From positions 4,588,001-4,652,000 of the forward strand of contig OZ244981.1 of the NCBI GenBank assembly GCA_965223085.1: a stretch of DNA of 64,000 nucleotides, given 5' to 3'. Position numbers and translations under genes: made by a program. The DNA comes from CBDCVO01 sp965223085. GTDB lineage: Bacteria; Pseudomonadota; Gammaproteobacteria; Ga0077536. This document shows positions 27,255 to 36,577 of this stretch, piece by piece (the stretch's first letter is position 1; each line of letters starts with the position of its first letter). The notes under the pieces are model-generated. The model did not search any database, was not told the origin of the DNA, and saw only the letters and a program-made list of their open reading frames with translations.

Positions 27255-27731
27255 ATGAGCGCTGTAATTACACCTCAGGAGAGTGAATTTTGCCGCTGGG
27301 TCACGTTTCGCCTGGCCGATGAGGTCTACGGGATCAACGTTCTGCAAGTGCAAGAAGTCTTGCGCATGACCAATGTCGCCCCGGTTCCGGGCGCGCCGCA
27401 CTACGTGCTCGGCATCATTAACTTGCGCGGTAATGTCGTCACGGTACTCGACACGCGCGAGTTGTTTGGACTCCCTGCCACCGAAGTCAGCGAGCAGACG
27501 CGCATTATGATCGTGGAATGCAATAAAGTCACGGTCGGTTTGCTCGTAGATAGCGTCGCGGAAGTCGTTAATATCGAAGCATCTGCTATCGACGCGCCGC
27601 CGAGCGTCGGTAAAGAATCCAACGCGCGTTACATTCAAGGCGTCTATAGCGAAGGCGAGGACATCTTGATTTTGGTCGACTTAGATCGCTTGTTGAGCGC
27701 CGAGGAGCAAGACGCCTTGGCAGGTTTCTAA
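27255..27731 (+). CDS. cheW: Chemotaxis coupling protein CheW
   Basis: Adaptor between chemoreceptors and CheA. It has 158 residues, with the typical CheW fold signatures FRLADEVYGINVLQVQEVL, GIINLRGNVVTVLD and VDSVAEVVNI. It is separated from the CheW-like gene by 103 bases. Confidence 0.95.
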   Translation: MSAVITPQESEFCRWVTFRLADEVYGINVLQVQEVLRMTNVAPVPGAPHYVLGIINLRGNVVTVLDTRELFGLPATEVSEQTRIMIVECNKVTVGLLVDSVAEVVNIEASAIDAPPSVGKESNARYIQGVYSEGEDILILVDLDRLLSAEEQDALAGF

Positions 27732-27750
27732 TCCTAGCCAGAGACGCGCT

Positions 27751-27924
27751 ATGGTTGGCCCAAAGCTCGACCCGCTAACTCCGATCCATCGCATCAAGCG
27801 CGTTCAGCGCGACCGATCGCAGGACGAAGATGAACAAGCTAAGCCTAAGCCGAAACGTCGCGATGAGATCCCCGATACGGAAAAACGTGAGGACGACGAT
27901 GGACATATCGATACCTATGCTTAG
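27751..27924 (+). CDS. Small charged hypothetical protein
   Basis: A 57-residue reading frame, too short for the usual cut-off, that fills the gap between cheW and the DUF2802 gene. The product is very rich in Lys, Arg, Asp and Glu (KRVQRDRSQDEDEQAKPKPK) with no membrane segment. It starts with MVGPKLDPLTPIHRIKRV. The conserved-looking operon position supports a real gene. Function unknown. Confidence 0.5.
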   Translation: MVGPKLDPLTPIHRIKRVQRDRSQDEDEQAKPKPKRRDEIPDTEKREDDDGHIDTYA

Positions 27925-27960
27925 CGGTAGTGTCTCTATCTGCCGGCGCGAGCGGCTCGC

Positions 27961-28383
27961 ATGACGCCTGGTTCGCTGGTTATCGTCTTGGCGGTGGTCT
28001 GTATCGGCTTGGGGATTGCCACATTGAGTATTCGGCACCAACTGCGCGAGGCCCGCTCGCGTTTGGACGCGCTCGCCGCCGAGCATCAAGATCTCGGTCA
28101 TCAATTTCGGGCCTTGTTGTCGTGTTCTCGGGATATCGGCGATCGCATTAGCGAATATAACCGTAAGCAACGTAACTTCGACAATCGACTCAATTCTTTT
28201 GCTCACTTAACCGACGGCGAAGCCTTGGTAGGTCAAGCACAAAAACTCCTCGCCAAAGGATTGGCAACTGATGAAGTCAGCACGATCTGCGGTTTGTCTA
28301 GCGCGGAAACACGCTTGCTCGCCCGACTTTCTGCAAACCATCGCAAGCTGACCAACACCCACACCTCGATCTTGTCCCACTAA
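27961..28383 (+). CDS. DUF2802 domain protein
   Basis: A 140-residue protein with an N-terminal membrane segment (LVIVLAVVCIGLGIATLS), a coiled coil about residues 25-75, and a C-terminal helix-turn-helix-like part (AKGLATDEVSTICGLSSAE). This architecture is that of DUF2802 proteins that close the flagellar/chemotaxis cluster in many gammaproteobacteria (PA1465 type). Function unknown. Confidence 0.82.
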   Translation: MTPGSLVIVLAVVCIGLGIATLSIRHQLREARSRLDALAAEHQDLGHQFRALLSCSRDIGDRISEYNRKQRNFDNRLNSFAHLTDGEALVGQAQKLLAKGLATDEVSTICGLSSAETRLLARLSANHRKLTNTHTSILSH

Positions 28384-28534
28384 CTCAGAGATAGCATGAG
28401 CTCAGCGAATCTGAGCAAATCGCCGTCCGCAGTGCTCGTACAATAGTCGGGTTAGCGTGACGCACCACCGTCCTTAACGGACGTAGCCAAGCCCCGGATG
28501 AGCTACGCTATAATTAGCCGCGCGTGAACGCAAC

Positions 28535-28625
28535 GGAGAGGTGGCCGAGTGGTTGAAGGCGCACGCCTGGAAAGTGTGTATACGTTAATCGCGTATCGAG
28601 GGTTCGAATCCCTCTCTCTCCGCCA
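28535..28625 (+). tRNA. tRNA-Ser (anticodon GGA)
   Basis: A complete class II tRNA: acceptor GGAGAGG paired with the 3' end before GCCA, D arm GCCGAGTGG, anticodon loop CTGGAAA giving GGA, a long variable arm (GTATACGTTAATCGCGTATC), T arm GGGTTCGAATCCC and encoded CCA. A -10 like TATAAT lies at 28,509-28,514. Confidence 0.95.
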
Positions 28626-29495
28626 ATAAATCAATGGTGTATGCCGGACACGTAGCTAACGCGTTGTCCGGGGATAAGGGGTTGGGTCCGGGTTCGCCGC
28701 GGTCACGCTCCACCATCCCACGGCGAGACGTGAGCGTCCTAACAGGACGTTACCCAAGGCGAAGAAGGTGCCATTGTCGGTGCAGGGGCGTCGGGAAGTC
28801 CAAATGCCGAAACGTGTAAACCAAGAGCGCGGAATAATCTGTAAGCTATGTGCCGGTAAGCACCAGACCCGCATTATGCCGCATGGCGTTGATGTTCGTC
28901 GCTCGAACATCGGCAAAAAAATGGCAGCCATAACCAGCGCGTTCCGACGCCGTTTGCGCTCGCTTTGATATCAATTGCGATCGAGTTCAGCGCTTGCCGA
29001 TCGCCTCAAGCACCGCGCAAAAATCCTGGCGCACCGGCGAGGATCGAAACGATCGTAGCAGTCTCCACTAATTGAACCGACCGAGGCCATCGCGTACACT
29101 CCCGAGCCCGGATATGCCACACGGAGCGCGGATGATGACGCGGGGCAGCTTTGTCTGAGCGCCGCGTTGGAATCCGAATCGTAGCCGTAGCGACGCTGAG
29201 GGTGAAGCGCAAGCTCCAGGGGAGCTGATCGAGTCAAGGCCGCGGTAGCGAGCAAGGGTATTCCAAGTGGGATCTCGGTTTGAAGGGCCACGAACTCATG
29301 AAAAGGCCGGTTACCTCGACGCGTTTGCACGAGCACAGAGGGAGCCTCCTACCATATCCGGGTTAGGCCTCGCTGAGTTGGGTGCGGCGCCCGTAAAACA
29401 CGACCTTGTATGCCGCATCTGCCGGCCGATGTCGATGCTCTAATCATCCGGGTGAGTTTCGCCGTGCAGCGCAGTTTCAAACAATATCGATCCGT
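28626..29495 (+). other. Intergenic stretch between tRNA-Ser and tRNA-Pro, no recognised gene
   Basis: About 870 bases without a convincing gene. There is an inverted repeat CCGGACA...TGTCCGG near 28,641-28,667 just after tRNA-Ser, and a CGTCC-N6-GGACG hairpin near 28,733 that mirrors one upstream of tRNA-Ser at about 28,469. A small basic 54-codon frame with a CxxC (MPKRVNQERG start at 28,804) has no recognisable family. The antisense frame at 28,971-29,336 looks non-coding. Confidence 0.6.
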
Positions 29496-29572
29496 CGGGG
29501 TGTAGCTCAGTCTGGTAGAGCACTGCCTTCGGGAGGCAGGGGTCGTAGGTTCAAATCCTGTCACCCCGACCA
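29496..29572 (+). tRNA. tRNA-Pro (anticodon CGG), island integration target
   Basis: Acceptor CGGGGTG pairs with CACCCCG; D arm AGCTCAGTCTGGTAGAGC; anticodon stem CTGCC/GGCAG with loop TTCGGGA giving CGG; T arm GTAGGTTCAAATCCTGT; CCA encoded. Its 3' half recurs three times downstream, marking it as the attachment site of several islands. Confidence 0.96.
29527..29572 (+). repeat. Attachment repeat copy 1 (3' end of tRNA-Pro)
   Basis: A 46-base segment from the anticodon loop to the CCA end. It is identical to 47,754-47,799, almost identical to 57,440-57,484, and split in two at 59,967-60,086. Identity between copy 1 and copy 2 continues into the region upstream of the integrase. This is the left junction (attL) of island 1 and keeps the tRNA intact. 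Confidence 0.9.
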
Positions 29573-29676
29573 ATTAAAACAAGTACTTAGAAACCACTAC
29601 AACCCGAGTAAGGGTTTCCAAAAGAGTATTTGTCACAACGTTGTCACACTCGTTCGCGAAATCGCGCAGCGTGACG

Positions 29677-30678
29677 ATGGCGTCCTTCAGAAAACGCGGC
29701 CCCTATCAGTGGCAAGCGCAAGTCCGAAAGAAGTGTTACCCCCTACAAACGAAAACCTTCGAAACGAAGTCCGCTGCCCAGACCTGGGCCCGTGCGACCG
29801 AGCACGAGATGGATCAGGGCCTCTACTGTTCACGGGGGGAAGCGGAGACGACGACGCTCGGAGTATTGCTCAAACGTTACCGCAAGGAAATTACCCCGAA
29901 GAAGAAAGGCGCCGACACTGAATCGTTTCGGATCGGCGCCCTCCTACGACACGCCTTGTCGCAACGCTACGTGGCTACGATCCGCGGCGCGGACATCGCC
30001 CGTTTTCGCGATGAGCGTCTGAAGAAGGTTTGCGGCGGTACCGTCAAACGTGATCTCGTGATCATCTCGCACCTGTTCGAAGTCGCGCGCAAAGAGTGGG
30101 GTATTTCAGTGCAGAATCCTGTGCGCAACATCAAGCTGCCGCCACACGCCAATGCCCGGACCCGGCGACTGGAAATAGGAGATCACGAAGACGGAACAGA
30201 AGAAGAGCGATTACTGGAAGCCTGTCGCAAAGCCCGTAACCCCTACCTGCTGCCCATCGTACAGCTCGCACTCGAGACGGCCATGCGCCGCGGGGAGCTG
30301 CTTAGCCTGAAATGGGAACACATCGATCTCGACCGTCGCGTCGCCTTGCTGCCCGACACAAAGAACGGCGAGTCCCGATCGGTACCGCTGTCGTCAACCG
30401 CGGTGCGCGTGTTGCGCAGCCTGCACAGTAACGAACACCCGGAAGTTTTTCGCGGAATGTCTGCGGAGGCGATCAAACGATCCTACGTGCGGGCGCTTCG
30501 TCGCGCTGAAATCGATGGCCTTCGTTTCCACGATTTGCGCCATGAGGCGACCACCCGGTTATTCGAGAAAGGGCTGAATATCATGGAAGTCGCGAGTATC
30601 ACCGGGCATAAGGATCTGCGGATGTTGCGGCGGTATACACATTTGAAGGCCGAGGATTTGGCGCGAAAGCTGGGTTAG
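29677..30678 (+). CDS. int: Tyrosine integrase of the tRNA-Pro island
   Basis: Site-specific recombinase that would insert or excise the island at tRNA-Pro. About 333 residues from ATG 29,677 (MASFRKRGPYQWQAQVRKK); the frame is also open from TTG 29,641. Catalytic residues: Arg in TAMRRGELLSLKW, HxxR in FHDLRHEATTRLF, His in ITGHKDLRML and Tyr in RRYTHLK. N-terminal core-binding domain present. It begins 105 bases after the tRNA end and appears intact. A second, wrecked copy lies at 47,893-49,264. Confidence 0.92.
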   Translation: MASFRKRGPYQWQAQVRKKCYPLQTKTFETKSAAQTWARATEHEMDQGLYCSRGEAETTTLGVLLKRYRKEITPKKKGADTESFRIGALLRHALSQRYVATIRGADIARFRDERLKKVCGGTVKRDLVIISHLFEVARKEWGISVQNPVRNIKLPPHANARTRRLEIGDHEDGTEEERLLEACRKARNPYLLPIVQLALETAMRRGELLSLKWEHIDLDRRVALLPDTKNGESRSVPLSSTAVRVLRSLHSNEHPEVFRGMSAEAIKRSYVRALRRAEIDGLRFHDLRHEATTRLFEKGLNIMEVASITGHKDLRMLRRYTHLKAEDLARKLG

Positions 30679-30940
30679 CCCGGAACCGAATAGCCGAATT
30701 TGCAGCTGTAAAAACTTGGATTCGCTCTTACGGCTTGGGATCGAAGGTTCGATCTGATCGGACAAGTCCACAGTGCCGCGCATGCGCATGATGTATCGCC
30801 TACCGCGGCAATCCTAGGTCCCCTTTGCGCCACTGAGCAGCCCTTCTCATGCGTCGCTGCAACAGGCAGAAACCGGCCAACGAAAGACATTCGCCATATT
30901 GGTGTTTAGACTTGACTCGGATTCAGCTTAGTTTCTGATC

Positions 30941-31819
30941 ATGCTCGAATCAGCGAAAACCGTCGATATCGGTGACACAACGCTCGCTTACGTCGAACGC
31001 GGTGCTGGCGAGCCCGTGGTTTTTGTCCATGGCGCGTTCAGCGATCTGCGAGCATGGGAACATCAAGTCGTCGGGCTATCAGATTCATATAGAACGATCT
31101 CGTATAGCTGCAGATATGCCGTGCCGAACGCCGAAGTCACAGACGACATTCCCCCCCAAATTCCAATGCACCTCGATGACCTCGCGAAGATCATCGAAGC
31201 CTTGGATGCAGCGCCGGCTCACCTTGTTGGTAATTCATCGGGCGCTTTTCTGTCTTTGATGTTAACGCTCCAGCGGCCCGAACTAGTACGCTCGCTCGTA
31301 CTGGAAGAACCTCCGGCGGTTTCAATGTACGTCGATACACTTCCCCGATTTGGTGAGCTGCTGGCTCTTTTCTTTAGGCACCCAGGAGCAGCCGCCGGGA
31401 TTGTAGTGTTTGGCGCCGGAGTGATGGAGAGGACGAGGCGGGCGTGTGCCGCCGGTGACGACGATGCCGCGATTCGATACTTTGTCAAAGGCGTACTCGG
31501 TAAATCATTCAGCGATCTTTCTGAAGAGCGCCAAAGTCAGGCCCGTGAAAACTTCAAGTGGTTGAAACCCATACTATTAAGCCGCGAGCCATTTCCTAGA
31601 ATTGATCGCGATGGGGTTCGGAACCTTACGAAGCCCGTATTGTTGGTCGAAGGTGAAAACAGCCCCTTTTACTTTCGTCGTCTGATTGATCGCCTCGAGG
31701 AGCTGTTGCCATTGGCTGAGCGAGTAAAAATTCCCAACGCCTCGCACCTGATGCATGAGGATAACCCCCTGGAAACAAATAGCGCGATACAAGCATTTCT
31801 AGACCGACAAGCAGTCTAA
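30941..31819 (+). CDS. Alpha/beta-fold hydrolase
   Basis: A 292-residue serine hydrolase of unknown substrate. Visible motifs: oxyanion HG turn FVHGAFSDLRAWE, nucleophile elbow GNSSGA (GxSxG), an acid region near LLVEGENSPF and the catalytic His in NASHLMHEDNP. No signal peptide. It stands alone between the integrase and the RIT element, as island cargo. Confidence 0.85.
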   Translation: MLESAKTVDIGDTTLAYVERGAGEPVVFVHGAFSDLRAWEHQVVGLSDSYRTISYSCRYAVPNAEVTDDIPPQIPMHLDDLAKIIEALDAAPAHLVGNSSGAFLSLMLTLQRPELVRSLVLEEPPAVSMYVDTLPRFGELLALFFRHPGAAAGIVVFGAGVMERTRRACAAGDDDAAIRYFVKGVLGKSFSDLSEERQSQARENFKWLKPILLSREPFPRIDRDGVRNLTKPVLLVEGENSPFYFRRLIDRLEELLPLAERVKIPNASHLMHEDNPLETNSAIQAFLDRQAV

Positions 31820-32012
31820 ATGACTCCGCCACAGCGGCTCCTTTGGGCACATTTCGGAAGTACAGGTTTTCTTCCCGAACGTCTGCTATGGAGCACGTGA
31901 GGCATTCGATGGTTGTCCGATATGGCCGAAGCGCGAAACCTACGTCTGTAAGAACAAGTTTGAATTGCTACAGCACCTAACCGCAGTAGATCTTATGTAA
32001 AGCTTTTCATAA

Positions 32013-32107
32013 CGTGTATTTAGCGTAGAAAGTACTTATGAAAAGTTGCTATAAAAACTGCGCCATCATCAGACCGTTATAAATCAAACGCTTTACATAA
32101 TATTCCG
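32013..32107. repeat. RIT left inverted repeat
   Basis: Contains CGTGTATTTAGCGT (32,013), TTATGAAAAG (32,036) and CAAACGCTTTACATAATATT followed by CCG (32,085-32,107). Each has a counterpart in inverse orientation at the right side in the same order and spacing. Confidence 0.7.
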
Positions 32108-32153
32108 TGCCCGGCGGGCGGCCCGCGGTTTGATCTGTCCATTTCGGTGTCCT

Positions 32154-33167
32154 CTATAGATGCTGCAACCACTCCAACAATGTTCTATTTTCTTTCCATG
32201 AAGGAATGTCGGGGACAGGCGTCGGACTGACTTTCTCAATCGCAGCGCGTTTCATCTCAAGGTTTGCTCTGGCGTACAACTCCGTCGTCTTGATATCCGC
32301 ATGACCTAAGAAGTCGCGAACGATATCCAACGATACACCACCCTCGACCAGGTGCATCGCTTTGGTATGCCTCAACGTATGCGGAGTGACTTTCTGTTTG
32401 AAGGCAGTGTGACTCGCTTGCGCGGCCTTCACGTGCTTTTGCAGAATGTAATTAACGCCAGCACGGGTTAATGGATTTCCCTGCTTGTTGGTGAACAGTG
32501 GATGATCATACTGCTCAGGCGTTGCCAAGGCATTTTCGTCAATATACTGCCGCAATAGACAAACTGTATTCTCCATCAATGGCACCACGCGTACTTTTCG
32601 CCCTTTACCCAGAATTCTGGCCTGGGCGGGGGTTTCCAGGCGAATATCTCCTGCCGTCAGATTAATGATTTCCTGGACACGCGCGCCCGTATCATAGAGA
32701 AGGCTGAGGAGTACAGCATCTCGTTGTCCGTCACGTCGCTTGGTGTCAGGCTGATCCAGCAGTGCCGCGAGATAATCTCTGGACAAGTAGCCCACCTCTT
32801 TGCGGACATAGCGGCGGAATCGAATGGCGAGTACACGTTGGGATTGCGATAGCCGTTCAGGATCCTCGACCTGTAGATAGCGGAAGAACGCATGCACTAC
32901 CGCCAACCGCTGATTGATCGTACGGATTGAACAACGGCGTTCGCTTTGAAGATAATCCAGGAAGTCGCCAATCAACTCCGCATCAATATGTCGAAGTTCC
33001 AACCGCTCAATAACGAGCCCTTTCTCATCTCGACAAAATCGCAACAGCAAGACGAATACATCGCGGTAGGCCTTAATCGTGTTGGGACTTAGATCTCGCT
33101 GTCCGCCGAGATAGTAGCTCAGGAAACGGCTAACATGTATAGACAGTGTTGTAGGCTTCATAATCAT
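32154..33167 (-). CDS. Tyrosine recombinase, third of the trio (RitC-like)
   Basis: A 337-residue recombinase. Core-binding domain (FLSYYLGGQRDLSPNTIKAY) and catalytic domain with Arg in DTGARVQEIINL, HxxR in TPHTLRHTKAMHL, His in FLGHADIKTTELY and the Tyr that follows. Its start overlaps the end of the previous gene by 4 bases, typical of the trio. Apparently intact. Confidence 0.87.
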   Translation of the reverse strand: MIMKPTTLSIHVSRFLSYYLGGQRDLSPNTIKAYRDVFVLLLRFCRDEKGLVIERLELRHIDAELIGDFLDYLQSERRCSIRTINQRLAVVHAFFRYLQVEDPERLSQSQRVLAIRFRRYVRKEVGYLSRDYLAALLDQPDTKRRDGQRDAVLLSLLYDTGARVQEIINLTAGDIRLETPAQARILGKGRKVRVVPLMENTVCLLRQYIDENALATPEQYDHPLFTNKQGNPLTRAGVNYILQKHVKAAQASHTAFKQKVTPHTLRHTKAMHLVEGGVSLDIVRDFLGHADIKTTELYARANLEMKRAAIEKVSPTPVPDIPSWKENRTLLEWLQHL

Positions 33168-34156
33168 CTCCCTCGCGGGATCACACCGCCAAACTGGGCA
33201 TTCATTCGTGCTCTCAAGTGAGGGAATAACTCTGCGGTGAGGTGAAGATACTTCTGTGTGCCTGTAAAATCCTTGTGCCCCAGATAGGCCACAAGAAACG
33301 GTAATTTTGCATTCAGGTCAGCGCCTTCCTCATACCACTGCAGTAACCGATGGACGGCAAACGTGTGGCGCAGATCATGTACCCTTGGTCCCTTACCTCG
33401 CCCGCAATGGGGAATATCACATCGATACAAGGCTTGCCGATAAACTGAGTAGATCGACGAACCATGCCAACTGGTATTTCTTACTGTTGGGAAGAAGGGA
33501 GAATCGGTGGTGCGTTTGGGTAAAGTTCGCTTACCCAGTTCGTCAACATAGCACCGCAGGCGTTCGACCATTTCTATGGTGGGTGGCACGAGACGATCTT
33601 TACCGAACTTACTCTGCCTCACCGTGATGACACCTTGCTGAAGGTCCACGTCACGGACTCTTAGTGCCAGAACCTCTCTTAGCCGGAACCCACAGCTATA
33701 GAGCAAGCGGAAGATCTCTGACAGGATGAGATGACGATGTGGTGTTTTCCGACTGCGGGGCAGGCCATCAATGGCCTGAATCAACTTCTGTACCTCTGCG
33801 TGGGTCAATATTCTTGGTGAGAACGTATAGGATCGACGGGGCCCGATACCCTTGGGTGGAACGTACGCAGAATGTCCCAGACGGACCATCAGTCGAGCCA
33901 GTTGCCTGACAACGATGATTCGGCGTTGAACGGTTGATGGTCGCTCGTGGGGTTTTAGCGATAGCCGCCGGTCCACTAATGACTTCGGTAGCGCATCTGA
34001 CGTTACATCCGTGCCACACAAGAAGCAGTCAAGGTCTTTGAGAACGTCGGCCGGCGTATCGTATTTGTATCCGCTGGCCCGTTTCTCAAGAACCAGTCGC
34101 ACCATGAACGGGGCCAACAGGCTTTGATAGTGAATCTCCTTACGTTTGATCGACAT
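33164..34156 (-). CDS. Tyrosine recombinase, second of the trio (RitB-like)
   Basis: A 330-residue recombinase with Arg in SCGFRLREVLALRV, HxxR in VHDLRHTFAVHRLL, and AYLGHKDFTGTQKYLHLT carrying the second His and catalytic Tyr. It overlaps both neighbours. Apparently intact. Confidence 0.87.
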   Translation of the reverse strand: MSIKRKEIHYQSLLAPFMVRLVLEKRASGYKYDTPADVLKDLDCFLCGTDVTSDALPKSLVDRRLSLKPHERPSTVQRRIIVVRQLARLMVRLGHSAYVPPKGIGPRRSYTFSPRILTHAEVQKLIQAIDGLPRSRKTPHRHLILSEIFRLLYSCGFRLREVLALRVRDVDLQQGVITVRQSKFGKDRLVPPTIEMVERLRCYVDELGKRTLPKRTTDSPFFPTVRNTSWHGSSIYSVYRQALYRCDIPHCGRGKGPRVHDLRHTFAVHRLLQWYEEGADLNAKLPFLVAYLGHKDFTGTQKYLHLTAELFPHLRARMNAQFGGVIPRGR

Positions 34157-35235
34157 CTTTCACCTCCGGAATCGACAATGCGACTTCACGTAGCGACTCG
34201 ACACTCGCCTTTGCATAGATCATGGTGGAATTCATCGACGCATGTCCCAGAATGTTGGCAATGAGCGAGAACGGCACGTCGTCCTCCAGAAGTTGCGTCG
34301 CCAGGGTGTGGCGCAGAGAATGCAATCCATTCTTCTGTGGGCTTCTAAAGCGGATGCCTGCCAGTGAGCGCCAATGACGGATGATGTTGTGCAGGTGATT
34401 GGTGTCGCTGAACGGTTTGATGGGTGGTTGGAGCTTGAGGAAAACCTCGCGGTAGTGGGTAGTCGGCCGTACATGCTTCAGGTAGTCAATCAGCGCGCTA
34501 CCTACCTCATCAGTCAATGGCAGTTGCACCGGCATTCCGGATTTAGATTGGTTAAAAGTGATCGTCTCAGCGGCCCAATCGATCTGATCGAGCGTCAGGT
34601 TTCTGATGTCAGTTGCGCGTAGACCGAGGCGTGCTGCCAGGAGTAAAAGGGCATAATCTCGCTTGCCCCTTGGTGAACGCCGGTCAACTTTCTCAAGTAA
34701 CAGTGCAAGCAGCTCTTTGTCCCAGACTGACGGAATCGAGGCATGCTCAGGGAAGCACACGCCGGGCAAACAATCACTGAGATCACGCGACAACTTCCCG
34801 CATGTATTGCTCTACAGTGTTGGGACTGAGATGGCATTCCTCCTCACAGTACGTTTTGTAGTCTTGCAGGCTTTTTCGCATGGTGGCAGGCACGTTGAGC
34901 CTCTTAACATCCTGTTTGCCGCGCTCGAAATATCCGTAGCGGGCGTAGCTCCACAATGACGTGAGCGCATATTCCGCATGGAGTTTCCAACCCTTGTTCA
35001 CCCCAACTGGTAATCGCGGGTCAATATCGTGATGTGCCAGAAAGTCGACAATCAATTGTTCGCGCAGCTTGCCTTTATAGTTACGCTGTTGGGCATAAAT
35101 GAGTAACTTCCGCCAGACAGTTTGATTGCGGCGAATTGATCGTGGGTTGTATTGGAGAGCCTGGAGCTGGCTCAGCGCGCTAAAGACCAGTTCATCCAGA
35201 GGGAGTTTTATTGCTTTCGATCTGTGGGAGCTCAT
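34140..35235 (-). pseudogene. Tyrosine recombinase, first of the trio (RitA-like), internally deleted and frameshifted
   Basis: Two frames make one gene. The upstream part (from MSSHRSKAIKL at 35,235 to 34,783) is a core-binding N-terminus ending at NTVEQYMREVVA. The downstream part (34,793-34,140) is a catalytic domain (GLRATDIRNL, GLHSLRHTLATQLL, ILGHASMNSTMIYAK). They meet in different frames with no sequence for the rest of the N-terminal helical domain, so both a deletion and a frameshift are implied. The catalytic part alone might still be made. Confidence 0.75.
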
Positions 35236-35284
35236 ACATAATCCTCTGTCGTTGAATAGGGCCACAAGGCCACCACTCAACTTA

Positions 35285-35376
35285 GCGGAAATATTATGTA
35301 AAGTTGTTTGGAGGTAAGTGATTGATGCTAAGGACTATTTATCACCAGCTTCGCATAATCGCGAGCGACGCTAAAT
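35285..35376. repeat. RIT right inverted repeat (interrupted by IS481)
   Basis: CGGAAATATTATGTAAAG with TTGTTTG (35,285-35,309), CTTCGCATAA (about 35,349) and ACGCTAAAT (35,368-35,376) mirror the left repeat. The remaining ACACG lies at 36,585-36,589, on the far side of the IS481 copy, showing the IS landed inside the repeat. Confidence 0.7.
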
Positions 35377-36577
35377 TGTAGAAGTTACGACCCGATCTGA
35401 CGGTTACCGATTTTTCGGAGATATTTTTGTCAGTCGAAGTCTAGTTTAATTTCTTCTCCTGCCAAACTTGTTTTCCGTCGATGAGCGTTTCCATCGGCGT
35501 TCGACCACAGCACATTTTACCCTGATGCGTTCGCTCGTGGTTGTAATAGTCTAACCACTCGTCGAGGTCCCGCTGCAGGGATTCGATATTCTCATAGACC
35601 TTTTTCCGGAACGTGATTTGGTAAAACTCATTCAGAATGGTTTTGTGAAAGCGCGCGCAGATCCCGTTCGTCTGCGGTGATTTTGCTTTGGTCTTCGTGT
35701 GGTCGATGTCGTTGACCGCCAGATAGAGTTCGTAGTCGTGCTGTTCGACCCGTCCACAATACTCGGTGCCCCGGTCGGTCAAGATCCGCAACAGCGGAAG
35801 CTCGCGCTCTTCGAATAATGGCAAGACTCGGTCGTTGAGCAGATCAGCAGCTGTCAGCGGCGCCTTCGTCGTGTACAGCTTCGCCGCCGCAACCTTGCTG
35901 TAGGTATCGACAAACGTCTGCTGGTAAATCCGGCCAACGCCCTTCAGCGTGCCGACATAGAAGGTATCTTGGGAACCCAGATATCCGGGATGAGCCGTTT
36001 CAATTTCGCCGGCGACCTCATCGTCGTGCTGTTTCTTCTCCAGAGCCGCGATTTGAGCCTCGGTGAGCACCAGGCCGTCTGCGGCAACCTTCACCTCGAG
36101 GGCCTTTAGCCGGTCTTTAAAGCAAGAGAGTTCGTGACGTAACCACACGCAGCGAACTCCCGACGGGGAAACGATCACACCCCGTTTGCGCAGCTCGTTG
36201 CTCGTGCGCACCTGCCCGTGCGCCGGCTGCTCTAGCGCATACGCAACCACCGCTTCTTCAATCACCGGGTTGATGCGATTTTTCGGGTTCGGTTTGCGGC
36301 GATTCGCCTCGATCAGCGATTCGATACCACCGTCTTCTACCGCCGCCTTATAACGGTAAAACGTATCACGGGATAAACCCATGATCTGGCACGCTTTCGA
36401 TACGTTACCCAGTTCTTCGGCCAGATTCAGTAATCCAACCTTGTGCTTAATGACTTTATCGTTAGTATCCAACATGAGGGTTACCTCTTCGGTTCTAATG
36501 GTTGAGTGGTATCTCCATCAAAACCGGTAACCCTCGTCTTTTCAACTCAAGTGTCAGATCAAATCGAAACTTCTACA
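35377..36577 (-). mobile_element. IS481-family insertion sequence, complete, with 7-bp target duplication
   Basis: 1,201 bases bounded by 25-base inverted repeats: TGTAGAAGTTACGACCCGAT... at 35,377-35,401 and its partner at 36,553-36,577. The target duplication GCTAAAT flanks it exactly (35,370-35,376 and 36,578-36,584). It is inserted in the right repeat of the RIT element. Confidence 0.92.
35441..36475 (-). CDS. IS481-family transposase with altered catalytic glutamate
   Basis: A 344-residue DDE transposase. N-terminal helix-turn-helix (NVSKACQIMGLSRDTFYRY), rve core with Asp in QQTFVDTYSK and Asp in RILTDRGTEYCG, C-terminal ERTHQGKMCCGRTP. In related transposases the segment after SPQTNG reads ICERFHKT, where E is the third catalytic acid. 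Here it reads ICARFHKT, an Ala. The enzyme is therefore likely dead, although the frame is intact. Confidence 0.9.
   Translation of the reverse strand: MLDTNDKVIKHKVGLLNLAEELGNVSKACQIMGLSRDTFYRYKAAVEDGGIESLIEANRRKPNPKNRINPVIEEAVVAYALEQPAHGQVRTSNELRKRGVIVSPSGVRCVWLRHELSCFKDRLKALEVKVAADGLVLTEAQIAALEKKQHDDEVAGEIETAHPGYLGSQDTFYVGTLKGVGRIYQQTFVDTYSKVAAAKLYTTKAPLTAADLLNDRVLPLFEERELPLLRILTDRGTEYCGRVEQHDYELYLAVNDIDHTKTKAKSPQTNGICARFHKTILNEFYQITFRKKVYENIESLQRDLDEWLDYYNHERTHQGKMCCGRTPMETLIDGKQVWQEKKLN

Noticed and set aside
28971..29336. A 121-codon frame between the tRNA genes
   Set aside because: No recognisable motif, overlapping alternative frames, and composition like non-coding DNA.
32154..35280. 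Recombinase trio as a Tn554-type transposon (TnpABC)
   Set aside because: All three genes are tyrosine recombinases and the ends are long inverted repeats, whereas Tn554 has two recombinases plus a different TnpC and no terminal inverted repeats. RIT fits better.
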